From Stenocarpella maydis (lineage: Eukaryota > Ascomycota > Sordariomycetes > Diaporthales > Diaporthaceae), in contig NQMI01000016.1 of NCBI GenBank assembly GCA_002270565.1, forward strand, positions 186,001 to 250,000: a DNA stretch of 64,000 nt, given 5' to 3'. Below, piece after piece: positions 44,212 to 54,803 of the stretch. The translations under genes and the position numbers were made by a program. The notes below the pieces were generated by a model. The model was not told where the DNA came from. It saw nothing but the letters and a program-made list of their open reading frames with translations, and did no database searches. Numbering within the stretch: position 1 is the first letter of the stretch; every line of letters begins with the position of its first letter.

Positions 44212-47200
44212 TTAGGCCTTGACAGTATCCCAGAAATTGGCCTCTTTCTCATCCAGGTACATGTAGACGGCCTCGCTCAAGGGCTCGCCCAAGTCCATCA
44301 TATCCTGGCCCGACATCTTGAAGCTGAGGCTGGGAAGCTCGTCCAGGATGAATTTCTCGAACCAATCGGTGAAAAAGTCAACTAGCTCAGCCTGGCAGAT
44401 GGGAAAACATGGGTATCCGTAGTCGGACTCGTAAGGCGACGCAAATAGCTGGTGGACCATCACGAGGCTCTCCTCGTCAAGATTAGCTTTGCGCATCGAC
44501 TCCATGAAGTGCGTTGCCATAGATTGCTGCTTGGTCCTTGGAAAATACCGTTCAGGGAACATGACCACGGATACAATGTGCGGCAGTATCTTGTCGCACA
44601 TCTCCTCCATCATCCCCACGACGTACGCTTCACCGTAGGCGTCATGAGGATTGGCTCTGAACCACGCCATATCCTTAATGACCTGCTCCGCCTCCTGATT
44701 GCGTTTGTGAAACGCCTCAGGAAGGTGCCCCTCAATAGCCCATTTGTGAGTGTGTCGGTCATTCTCGTAGTGGGCCGATTCTCGCGGTCCGTCATCCCTT
44801 GACCTCTTCACTCCTCGAGGTGGTGGACGAGGAGGAGGGGTGGGAGCTCGAGCAGGAGCGGGGAAGGAAAAGCCACCAGGGGGAGGAGATGAGGCAGAGA
44901 AACGAAGTGACGCGGCCGGAACAGAAGCCGGGGTTTGTGTAATGGGGCCAGCTGGGGGACTAGGAGCGGCAGTGGAGGTCCCGGCAGGGAGGGAGGCCTC
45001 GGGAGCGGATTCCTCAGGTTTAGGAGAAGCACGAGGAGAAGCACCATCCTCAGGAGCAGAGGGCTTAGGTGAAGGAGCGGCCCCAGAAGGAACCGAAGAC
45101 TGAGGGGTATCCTCAGTAGGAGTAGATGCCTGGGCTGAAGTAGAGGCCGAGGCAGGGCTGGCTGGCGCGGAGGTTGAGGCAGAGGCAGGAGCAGCAGAGG
45201 AAGCACCGGCAGCAGGCGCTCGAGCGGCGCGCTTGAAATACTTGGCGAAGTCGAACTTGACATCGACATTAGGGTCGTTGTCGCTTCCAACCTCGCAAGG
45301 CTCTCCCCCAGAAGCTACCTCCTTCCCCTTCCCCTTCGCCTTCGCTGCTGGGGAGGTGCCCTGGCCCACGGGCTGCTGGAAGATGGGCCCGGTGAACTTG
45401 TGCTGGACTGAGACATCAGAGACGGCACTCGGAGCGCTGGAAAATGGGTTGCGAACATGTTGTATATTCGGGGGAGCGATGCTGAACCCGGATGCGATGT
45501 CCTCGAACCCGAAAGTACCGCGAGCGACGTTTTCGATAGGCCCTGATACCTCGGTCTCCATGGCCTTACCTGAGCTGCCACCCAGGGTGAAGATATCAGT
45601 CGCGATAGCTGGACGCTCTGTGTCCATGACCAGGTCTGTGTCCATGACCACGTCTGAGTTGCCGTTTGCGATGATGACCGCACAAGACCTCTCTACCTCC
45701 ATGGCCTCTGCCGAGGTACCGTCGTCAATGAGGACACCAGTGGCCGCAGCAGGTGCCTCGGTATCCATGGCGTCACCTAAGTGGCCGCACTCGCTGGAGG
45801 TGCGAGCGACTGCGGCAGTCTGCGGCAATCCAGAGACTGGGGCAGTGCCAATCAAGCACTGTGGCGGCTCTGGCCTTCCCGTACGCTGACCGCCATAGGC
45901 ACCACCTGAGGGAGAGCTATGGTCGTCGTCGTCGGAATCCTCCTCAAGTGCAAATCCAAACTGGCCCTGGGTAGCCGGATATAACTTCACCGACATTGGA
46001 CCCTGGGCCTGATCCTGCTCAGACTCTAGCTGTCTCTGCAGGTATGCGTCGAGGTCAGTCTCCACCAGCGCCTCGGTCTGCTGTGGCTCAGTCTCGTCCT
46101 CCAAAAAGTCTTGGCCCTCATCGCCCAGCTTCTGCTCCGTCGGCACCTTAGAAAGGTTAGAAAGGTGCTCGAGGAAGTCCCCGCCCTTGGTCTTGTCCGT
46201 CATGAACAGGCCGAAGACGCTCGACTCAGACCAAGCTGACGTGTCGGGCTCAGATATGCGGAGTGAAGCAAGCTGGCCGACCAGGGCTGCCATGGAGTTC
46301 TCAAACGAGAACTTCGGAGCAGCTTGCCTCGGAGGCGGGACGGAAGGCGCTCCAGGCTGATGTCCAGCTGGGGGGCTGGACGAGACCAGCTCGGCAGCAG
46401 GCCCATCGCCTGAAGGAGGCTGACGGTCTGCTGGGGCGGCCGGATGCTTGGGCTTGGGCTTTGGGGCCTGAGCTCCAGATGGCTGCTTCTGGGGGTTCAG
46501 GTAAGCCGCCCATCTACGCGGGAGGGCCATGGTCCCCGTCGGCCTCTTGAAGACTTGGGCAGGATCGTTGACCTGCCAGACAGGCGCAGCTGCAGGCTCC
46601 CAGGGGTGGATCCCAGGCGGCAGCTGTGGCAAAGCCTTGGCCTTTGGCCATTTCTGCGAGATGGCCTTGGGCCATCTCGGCGCCTTGAAGACCTGGGCAG
46701 GATCGTTGGTCACCCAGGCGATGCCTAGTGCTGGGTGATTGACAATGCCAGCCTGGGGTTGAGCTGTCACAGGCTGACCTGCCTTCGCCTGAGTCTGCGG
46801 AGGCTGAGCAGACTGGGTGGGTGCCGCCTCGGGAGTGGGAGTCGGCAGAGGAGCGGTCTGCGGAGCCGCCGTGGCCTTGTTGTCAACGGCAGCAGCAGGC
46901 TGGTGTTCAGCTCCACCTGCCGGACCCCAAGGGCTCTGAGCAGGCGCCGGCTGGGCAGCCTCGGGAGCCTGAGGAGGTAACGGCTGAGGCGCAGGGGTCG
47001 GCTGAAGGGCAGGCTGCCGGCTCACCGTTGGCTGTGTGGCGGCGGCAGCAGGCTGCTCGCTGGATGGCTGAGCGCCGCTGCTCGCCGGGGCCCGAGAGGC
47101 AGCAGATGTGGTGCTCCGCGCCTGCGTGGGTGAGGCTAAGCCTCCATTTCCCGTGCCGCCCGAGGCCTTGGGACGAGGTGGTGTGTGGATGAAAGAGCAC

Positions 47201-47686
47201 CTCGGAGTGGAGACGACCTCGTTGAGGGCCGTCTTGGTCGTTAGGGAGAGTGAAGAAGCTGGCGGATGGTCGAAGCCAATGCCGTTGCCATTGACCATGA
47301 CAACCTCCCCGTCCTCGTCGAAGCGGGGCTTGCTCGTGCTGCGCAGAGATTTCTAATCTCTGCTGCGGCTGAGAAAGTTCGCTGTCGACAAGGGGCGGTA
47401 CTACACAGAGTCGGGCGGTTAGTCGACATGGGGAACAATTGATTGAACAGCGCGGGGCGGTATGCAGGTTTGCAAGGTATCTTACCTTCCGACAGCCTTG
47501 GGCGCGAGTAGACACACCGGTGCGCTTGTTGTCTCCAGCCATCAAGGACTCGAAAGACTGGCGCCTCGTGCCCTTCAACCGCGTGTTGTCCTTCTTCGTA
47601 AGCAAGGGAAGGGGTGTGCGATTGACCGTCCACTTGGGAGAGATGTAGCCGAAGGGGACGGGGCTTCTCTTGAGGGACTGATTCAT
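44212..47686 (-). CDS. Large low-complexity protein with conserved-looking C-terminal helical domain
   Basis: Two exons, 47486-47686 and 44212-47352, joined in phase 0 (donor gtaaga, acceptor gattag, 133-nt intron) give 1113 residues. I do not recognise the family. Exon 1 (MNQSLKRSPVPFGYISPKWT) is basic. Residues 86-430 are Ala/Pro/Gln-rich, with the motif NDPAQVFK twice (283-290, 329-336), each in a WPK/PW-rich context. The middle is acidic, with repeated VMDTD/AMETE-like motifs; Ala/Ser/Pro runs follow. A basic patch (RGVKRSRDDGPRESAHYEND) precedes about 190 ordered residues (924-1113) that look helical, with MVHQLFASPYESDYGYPCFP and VYMYLDEKEANFWDTVKA. The C-terminal domain with its long disordered tail suggests a nuclear or signalling adaptor, but no function can be assigned. 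Confidence 0.7.
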
Positions 47687-49431
47687 GGTGGCGGTGATTC
47701 CAAGGAGGACGATGTGCGAGGTACTAGATGATGGAGGATGGATGGTGGGAGGAAGAATAGGTGGGCGAGTGGTTGATGAGAAACAAGTTGGATGGAAGAG
47801 GGAACAAGTTGGGTGGAAGAGGGAGGAACAAGTTGGATGCAAGCTTGAGGTTTGGTCGGGGTTGGGTTTTTATATTTGGGAGTGCGAGTTGTGGGAGGCG
47901 TGGCAGCTGTGGCAGCTGGCGAGGGTGAATTGGAATGTCTTGAGACGAGGTGAAGCACAGGCGCAGGCGTACGGGGGATGGGTCAATTGCTGCTGTGTTT
48001 GTTGTACTCGGTCGAAGAATTCGAGTTGCCAGGCTGATTTCTGCCCCACCGTCAGTCTGGTTCGTTGATACAAACAAAGTTAATACACGCATTCACTACG
48101 GAGGCGCACCCAGACCGTCGACCTGCAAAGTTGCAGCCTTAAGGCAGAGCTGCCTGCCAGCTTGGATGGGATAAACACTAGTGTTGCCCTGCCCTCAGCA
48201 AGGCCTACACGACCTCTGTCTGTAGAGGAAAATGCAATCAGACTCTGCAGGTGGAGGTCTGAGTGAAGGCTAATTCCCCGAGCAGTAAAAACAAGTAACT
48301 CCTCGCCCAGTAACTATCAAGTGTCTAGGTAACTCGTCATGCGTGTGATGATCGGCTTCGAATGTTGCTTAACATTGTCCCTTGTCCACTGTTATGTTCC
48401 AAGTCATTAGCCAATGCCTCATGTCGTCTCACATACGTTTGTGCCATACGCCCCGTCTATCAGTTATGGCTGGCTCCTTTCCCCTATGGATGGCCTACAG
48501 ACATGACTGAAGGAGTGCTTCCGTACCCTGGCTGTCGTGCAAACATTGAGCACTCCCCCAGGTATTCTCTTCTCAAGACGGTGTCATTTGTGCTCTTCAT
48601 CACGGGCAATCTACTTAGCTTCTGCTAACTACTTAGCTGCCCAAGCTGAGCCGTGAGAGTATTGCCTGATACTCTAGGATTATCAGGACTACTTTGGTTC
48701 CACACTGGAGTTAAGCAAGCTACAACTGTACTCGTGCTGCGTTACTTATTAACTTGTCACTTTGCCATAGAGAACATCTACTCATTCATTCTTGATGCGT
48801 AGTACAAGATTACGAAGTTGTTCCGAGGCCTACGGGCATCTGAAGCTCCAGCATATAGTTATTACTGGCACGGAATACGCTGTCCTTTTTCCTTCCTTGA
48901 CTCCTTTTCTTTTATTTACTTTGCATAGAACACACCTGCAAAATACTCATCACGTCCTCACCCACCTTGATGGTGCCTGCCAAGGTGCCAAGTGCCTGTT
49001 GACGACGGTAGATATCGCTTGCCAGCTTTGCCTTGGCCTCCTTGCCCATATTTCCGCATTCAAGACCCCATGCTTGTTGCCTTTGACCCATTGGAGGCCA
49101 CTGGTGAACTGCCACTGCAAGTGATGTGCCTTCCAGTTGGCCGTAGAGCTTGGGCAGTGCTGCTCGTGCATTCTCTCACATGCTCGACTTAAGGGGCGGT
49201 GCCTCAAGCCCGACACTTGATGCCAAGCCTGGAGCGCCAGAGCCTCTATGGGATGTATTAATAGAGTATTTGGTTGCTCCCGATATAGCTTCGTTGGGGG
49301 GAGAAACGATTGAAAGAATGGATCAAATCATCGCTGTGCTGGCTTGCTGTATGCTACCCCCGAATGCTTGTTCCCGCCGAATTGAGTTGAAAAAGAGTCT
49401 ATCCCGAATATAAAACCCCGCCGCCTCACTT
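47687..49431. other. Intergenic, nothing recognised
   Basis: Contains the promoter of the large gene, with three imperfect 20-22-bp repeats of the form GAACAAGTTGGRTGGAAGAG at about 47780-47840, then AT-rich DNA without coding signal. Confidence 0.5.
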
Positions 49432-50151
49432 CTAACCCGCCTTCTCCTCCTCCTCAAGCTTCCTAGCAGCCTCGACGATAGCCTTGTGCGCCTCCCCGTC
49501 CCCCTCCGGACCATCCGTCTCGAGTGCCGCCTTGGACCCATCCGATCCCGACTTGTCGGTGTCTCTCCCATGGCCAGCATCCGCGTCAGCCTTCGTCCCG
49601 CCGCCCAGCCTGTACCATGGCCCGTGGATCGCGCCGACGCCGGCCCCGATCAGGCTCCCCGGGACAGCAACGACGCCGCTGAGCAGCGCCCCGACGAGGT
49701 TCCCCAACCCCATGCCCACGGCGCTCGAGATGCCGATCCCGAAGCCGGTACCCTGGCCCCATCCCGATGCCATTACTGCGGAGGGTCGAGCTGTATGTTA
49801 GCTTCCCTTGCAAAGCAACGACATTCCTGTTCACAGAGTCCATGTGGGCGGAGCTTGCTTACACCTCGCCTTCTTGCTCTCCCCGTGTGCCTCCTTCTCC
49901 TTGGCGTAGGCGGCCTGCCACAGCCTCTCCCGCTCGACGGGGTCCCTCACGAGGGCAGCCTGCTTCTTGAGTGCGTCCGCGGCGTCCTGGAACCGTGCGG
50001 CGGCCTTTGCTGCCTCGGCCGCCTGCGTGATCTCTGCCATGGGCAGCACCCCGGTCCCGCTTCCACCACCGCCCCCAGCTCCGGGCCCACCCGCCACTGG
50101 TGGAGCTTGAGCAGCAGCAACACCTTCTTGTGCCTGCGTCTTTTCCGACAT
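49432..50151 (-). CDS. Glycine-zipper membrane protein, hypothetical
   Basis: Two exons, 49863-50151 and 49432-49775, joined in phase 1 (donor gtaagc, acceptor cgcag) give 210 residues. Exon 1 is Ala/Gly/Gln-rich, then helical and charged (EAAKAAARFQDAADALKKQA, WQAAYAKEKEAHGESKKAR). Exon 2 has the hydrophobic glycine-zipper stretch FGIGISSAVGMGLGNLVGAL, continuing LSGVVAVPGSLIGAGVGAIH, followed by a charged tail ending KAIVEAARKLEEEEKAG. Small proteins with charged helices around a Gly-rich membrane hairpin are common in fungi and mostly uncharacterised. I do not recognise a named family. Confidence 0.75.
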
Positions 50152-50794
50152 TTTTCCTGGGTCCCTTCTCTGACGGATCGGAATATGAGATTGCGTCTTT
50201 CAGAATAACAACGGCGATATGGGACGATAGGCTCGGAATAATTTGCTGAGTGTTGTCGTGCTGTCGATATCAACCAAAGGAGGCGGCTTTCAGTCATTTG
50301 TGGCTGGTGAGGGGGGCCATGACGGAGGTGGCGAATGCTGCCAGCACCAAACCTTGGAAAGCAAGCTTGCTTTTGGGCACTTTATAAGGCGCTAACTTTG
50401 ATGCAGGCAGGGCAAAAGGGGGTTAGGGCAAAAGTGATATCACTACATGTCGTCGATATGAACGACTCCTTCTCGCACTGGAGTGGGCACTTGTTGATCT
50501 TGTTGCTGGGGGACGGGTGTGTTGCCTTAGAACCGTCGCTTTTCTAGCAGCTAGCGCTGCCACCAATATTGAGCTTCACACCGCACGCAGATGAGGTGCT
50601 CTGCTCCCGACGACGCTGGACGGTCAACTACCATGACCTCTGCTTTTGGGGCCTGAGGAAGCTGTCTCTGTGTCAGCCAACGGCCGAGGCCAGTCTTGGG
50701 GGAGGGGGGCACCCTGCAACATGAGCATGCCGGCGCCTGTCCTGTCTTGGTCACTCTCAAGTCTCGGGAGCAGGTGTTTTCAGAACGAGTTTGA
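50152..50794. other. Intergenic
   Basis: 5' flank of the glycine-zipper gene and edge of the polyketide synthase relic. No coding signal. Confidence 0.45.
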
Positions 50795-51955
50795 CTACCT
50801 CGGCTCACTTCCGAAATCGACAAGTTTCTCCTCCACAAATTGCGCCAGTGATTTCAGCGACTTATCTGGGCTAAGCACATGTGCAGGTCGAGAAACGGAA
50901 CGTCGACACCGAAAATGGTCCAGAACCAAGGGCGGAATTCGGACGCAATCATGCTGTCAGCCCCAACAGTCGCGAGCGCCTTTTCGTCAACAATGTCCTC
51001 CACTGGAACCAAAACCCAAGTTCGAGAACTTTTTCCTCACTAACTGCAACACAGCAAGTTGTAACGAAGCGTCATCCGCTACTGGAGCCAGAGACACCGA
51101 AATACTGGTCGGTATGGTCTTGAACCACGCCGCTACAGTCTTCTGGCCCGCTGCCTCAGGCGCATGCTCGACCTTCCCTTTGCCGTTCCACCGTTCGGCC
51201 TGCAGTGCAGCCGAGAGCAAGGCCGCCCTGGGGTCTTCCATGGCGCCATGGCTGACCTCGGAATCACGTTCCATTAGCTGTCAAATTCCGAACGGCTCTA
51301 GTCCGGTGAGTATATGTCCTGACCATGTCTCGTGCTGGTTATGAGCCTGTCCAGGCACCCTCAAGCTGCCTCCTGCGATGGCGAGGTCGATGACTTGGAG
51401 AAACTCGGCCTCGCCCAGCGCCTGCACGCCTCGGCGCAGCAGCAATGATTCGATGTATATGCTGGAAATCTGGCTTCCAGACTACCCGCAGGCATGGCTG
51501 TCGCGTCGTTGGAATCGCGGTGGCTACCGTGGCCGTGTGCTGCGAACAAGCGCGCCTGGCGAAAGTTGACGACGGGTTCTCCGTGAGAGCCGAAGAGGGC
51601 GCAGTCCATTCTGTTGGTGTATATTCGGTCTTGGTTGTTCTTGCGTGGATTTCAACGAGTTCGCGAGACGTGTGGCTCGGAAATCGCGTAGATCGGATCT
51701 GACACCAGTCGACAAGACCGGAAGCAATGCTCGGAGCTCAGTTGCGTCTCCAGAGGTCGTGCTCATGATGGCAGCCTGCAAGCACGCATCCATCGTGATA
51801 GGATGGACAACGTAAGTCCCCAGGCGGCTCTCCTGAGCCTGTGCCTTGGTATCCTCGGCCAACCGAGGAGGCGTCAAGTGCGTTGTGCCCACAACCTCGC
51901 GCCTCTGTCGGCCACCGTCGGCCTTGAGGCTCTTTGCTGAGGAGAGTTACACCAA
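50795..51955 (-). pseudogene. Relic of the 3' end of a polyketide synthase (DH piece, KR end, ACP)
   Basis: Minus-strand fragments of a type I iterative polyketide synthase in several frames. A dehydratase piece (GTYVVHPITMDACLQAAIMS) is followed, in another frame, by ALFGSHGEPVVNFRQARLFA and VVWKPDF, as after a DH domain. Immediately afterwards come the last residues of a reductase domain (GVQALGEAEFLQVIDLAIAG, then HILTGLEPFGI) with a TGA where QLMERDSEVS continues. An acyl-carrier domain follows: LVPVEDIVDEKALA and TVGADSMIASEFR with the phosphopantetheine Ser in GADSM, then, after another shift, DKSLKSLAQFVEEKLVDFG and a stop at 50795-50797. The methyltransferase, enoylreductase and most of the ketoreductase are missing, so there has been an internal deletion besides frameshifts and stops. 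No KS or AT is in the window. Non-functional. Confidence 0.8.
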
Positions 51956-53527
51956 GGAGGCTAAATATTTTTTTTTGGAGTTGCAGTGAAGATGATAAAA
52001 CAGCATTTGAACGAAGTATCCACTCCAAAAAGCCGAAGAATGAGGATGGCAACAAGAGCTATCATCAGTCCGCTTGGTTGTGCTAAGTATCGCCATTGCA
52101 AGAATGTTGGCGAACGCATCCAGTCCAGATGGCTCAAGCCATCTCTAGCCCAACCACGACATAGTGTCATGACATGGTCACGCGACTCGCAGTGATAATC
52201 TGAAGGATCTGTCGTTATAAGGGTTTACTATATTGTCCATAGAGAGGCCACTGGTTATCTCCGGGTGCACTAATGAACGAATAGGCACTTAGTGTGGTCA
52301 CGAGCATTAAACCCATCATCCTACGTTCCCTTTCAGAGACTGTTTCTCTTAGTTAAGTGCCTCATGAGTCGGTGCCTCTTGCCACTTCACTGTAGATAAT
52401 CCTGTTTACATAAGAACTCCCCCTGGCCTATGTCTAAATCTTCGTTTCAAATTTAGATAATCCTCCTTATTCTTGAATAATTAAATATTTTTGGGAAGAC
52501 TACCCTAGATCCCGCTGCGGGTGTTTTCTCGAGAAGACACACTACCTATATAGGCAGCGAAGAGGCATAGCTTATACCAGCAATTGCGGCTCATAGTGTA
52601 GCACGGCTGATGTAGGCAATTATGAAGGTTATTCCGCGCACTAAATCACAGGCATTATTGAGAAGTAAAGCTAGGATGATGCCAAAGGGGGTAGTGTGGA
52701 ATAGTTACGCAACGTTCCAGCGATAATGCAACAACTTATATGCATGATCGCGAGAAGTCTCGCACCTGGAATATCTGTATCACTTATAAGAGGTAACACC
52801 TATTTGTCCTAGAGAATAGCCTCTGCCCCCTTGACGACACAGAGTTGGGCAGGAACCATGCTACCTTTCCAGCCAGCGTGTGATCCATTGCTATAAAAGC
52901 AATGATAAAGTCATCACATGCGATGAGATTATTGCATATAAGGGTATCAAGTCGGACTTACGATATGGGGCGACTTTGGACGAGCGAGCACTTGAGCCGG
53001 GGTCTCTCGAGCTCTGCCGAGACGACAAATATCTGGCATTGAAACCCTAATTATACAAAGTGCTCCGCTGCACAAGTTGTGCGAGGCACCCATGTCCTGC
53101 AGACAGATCGTATGTGCTTGTTCGGTAACCAATAGATCCGTTAGATCGCGTAAATAGGAGGATTCGATGCATTAGTGTGACCGTTATCAATTCGGGGCCT
53201 GAGATGTCGTCAGCTTACACGCGCCTTGCACGAGCTGCATGCACCGGTAGTGCTGACGATCCACATTTAGTCTATAATGCGGCTGCCTCCAAAGGATTCA
53301 TCTGGCAAGGGTGAAGGAATGTCGGTATGTCTTAGTCAAAATCTGTCTCAGGCCTGGGATTCTAGCTTAACTAATGGACCATGGGCTCTGGTCTCGCATC
53401 GGCCCACCACCGCCTCCCATTTGAAGATTTCTGTCCGAACAACACTGAAACGCGATGCCAATCATGCCCGTCAGTGCAAATTGAGGCAAGACGTCGGCCA
53501 AGTCACCGCCCTCTCTCTTGAATCAAC
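51956..53527. other. AT-rich region upstream of the synthase relic
   Basis: Distinctly AT-rich and full of stops on all frames (especially 52200-53200), unlike the GC-rich neighbours. This fits heavily mutated (RIP-like) repeat or synthase DNA, but no identifiable protein fragment remains. The last part is the promoter of the hydrolase gene. Confidence 0.5.
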
Positions 53528-54803
53528 ATGCTACCCCCGGAGCTCTACCAGCGAGCCCGCCTGTCCTGGCTGGAGCTTCTCGACCTGGCCGTCAAGCTCT
53601 TCGTCATAGGTGAGACAAGACCATGCCGTCTATCCAGAACCAGGGGTGGACCTTTGAGGATGCTGAGAACAGAGTTTACCAGTGCCACCAACGCTGCTCG
53701 TCAATCTCCTCCACGCAGTCCCGCAGTGCCTTGTCCGCGGCCTTCCGGTACTGCCCTACGCATACTGCAACCTGCTCCGCACCCTGGTGGACAGCCTCAC
53801 GCCCAGACAGCTGCAGAGCATCCTCCCACCGACGGGGACAATCTACCGCCTCTGGCTGGCCGCGACACTGTCCAAGGCGGTCCTGACGCACGACGACGAA
53901 GACGACAGTGGCAAGGCAGGCAACCCCCCCGCCCTCATCCTCGGGCCCGACATCCAGCCCCTCTCCGACGGCAAGGGCTCCATCCTCTGGCTGGGCGACC
54001 GCGCCACCGCGACCAGGTTCGTCCTCTTCCTCCATGGCGGCGGCTACGTCCTGCCCCTCGACGCCGGCCACCTCAACCTGTGCCGCAACGCCTTCCTCTC
54101 GGCTGCGGGCGGCGGCGGTGACGCCCGCGACAGGGTCGCCGTCGCAGTCCTGCAGTACAGCCTGTGCCCGGGGTCCGTCTTCCCAACGCAGCTACGCCAG
54201 GCCGCCGAGGCGCTGCACCTCGTCCTCGGCAGCAGCGGCGTCTCCCCCGCCGACGTCGTCCTCGGCGGCGACTCGTGCGGCGGCCACATCGCCGCGGGCC
54301 TGCTGGCGCACCTGGCGCGCCCGCTCCCCGGCGTGCCGGCGGTCGAGCTCCGCGGCCGGAGGCTCGCGGGCGTGTTCCTCGTGTCGCCGTGGCTCAGCGC
54401 GGTGGCGGACGGGCCCGCGTTCAGGGAGAACGCGCGCCTGGATATGGTCTCGGAAAAGATGGTCAGGCAGTCCGCGGGCTTCATGACGGGCGGTGGGCTC
54501 GGCGGCGGTGTCATGGGCTGGGCCATGCCTGGGGATGTGGAGGACGGCTCCTGGTGGGACGGCGTGGACGGGGCCGTGGGCGAGCTGTTGGTGACTGTTG
54601 GGGAGCAAGAAGTGCTCAGGGAGGAGATTGTGGCCTTTGCGAAGAGGCTCCGGGCGCGGAACCCCGGGATGAATGTGGTCCTCGACATGAGGCCTCAGGA
54701 GGCTCATGACTTCATTCTGCTCGAGGGGCAGCTGAACAAGGTCGGTGGTGCAACGGCACAGATGAGGGCTTGGTACAGGGATATTTTGCAGAGGAGGTCT
54801 TGA
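53528..54803 (+). CDS. Alpha/beta hydrolase, hormone-sensitive-lipase-like (abhydrolase_3)
   Basis: Two exons, 53528-53609 and 53683-54803, joined in phase 1 (donor gtgaga, 73-nt intron) give 400 residues. The oxyanion-hole motif is HGGG (145-148) in RFVLFLHGGGYVLPLDAGHL. The catalytic Ser is S225 in DVVLGGDSCGGHIAAGLLAH, and the His is H369 in RPQEAHDFILLEGQ. The acid residue probably lies in LVTVGEQEVLREE. An N-terminal hydrophobic stretch (LSWLELLDLAVKLFVI) could anchor it to the ER membrane, as in the yeast steryl-acetyl hydrolase Say1. Ester-hydrolysing activity is expected but the substrate cannot be read. It lies 1.6 kb from the polyketide synthase relic and may be a survivor of a former cluster, or an unrelated gene. 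Confidence 0.88.

Noticed and set aside
50646..51344. 232-residue plus-strand frame
   Set aside because: Antisense to the polyketide synthase relic, whose conserved motifs are on the minus strand.
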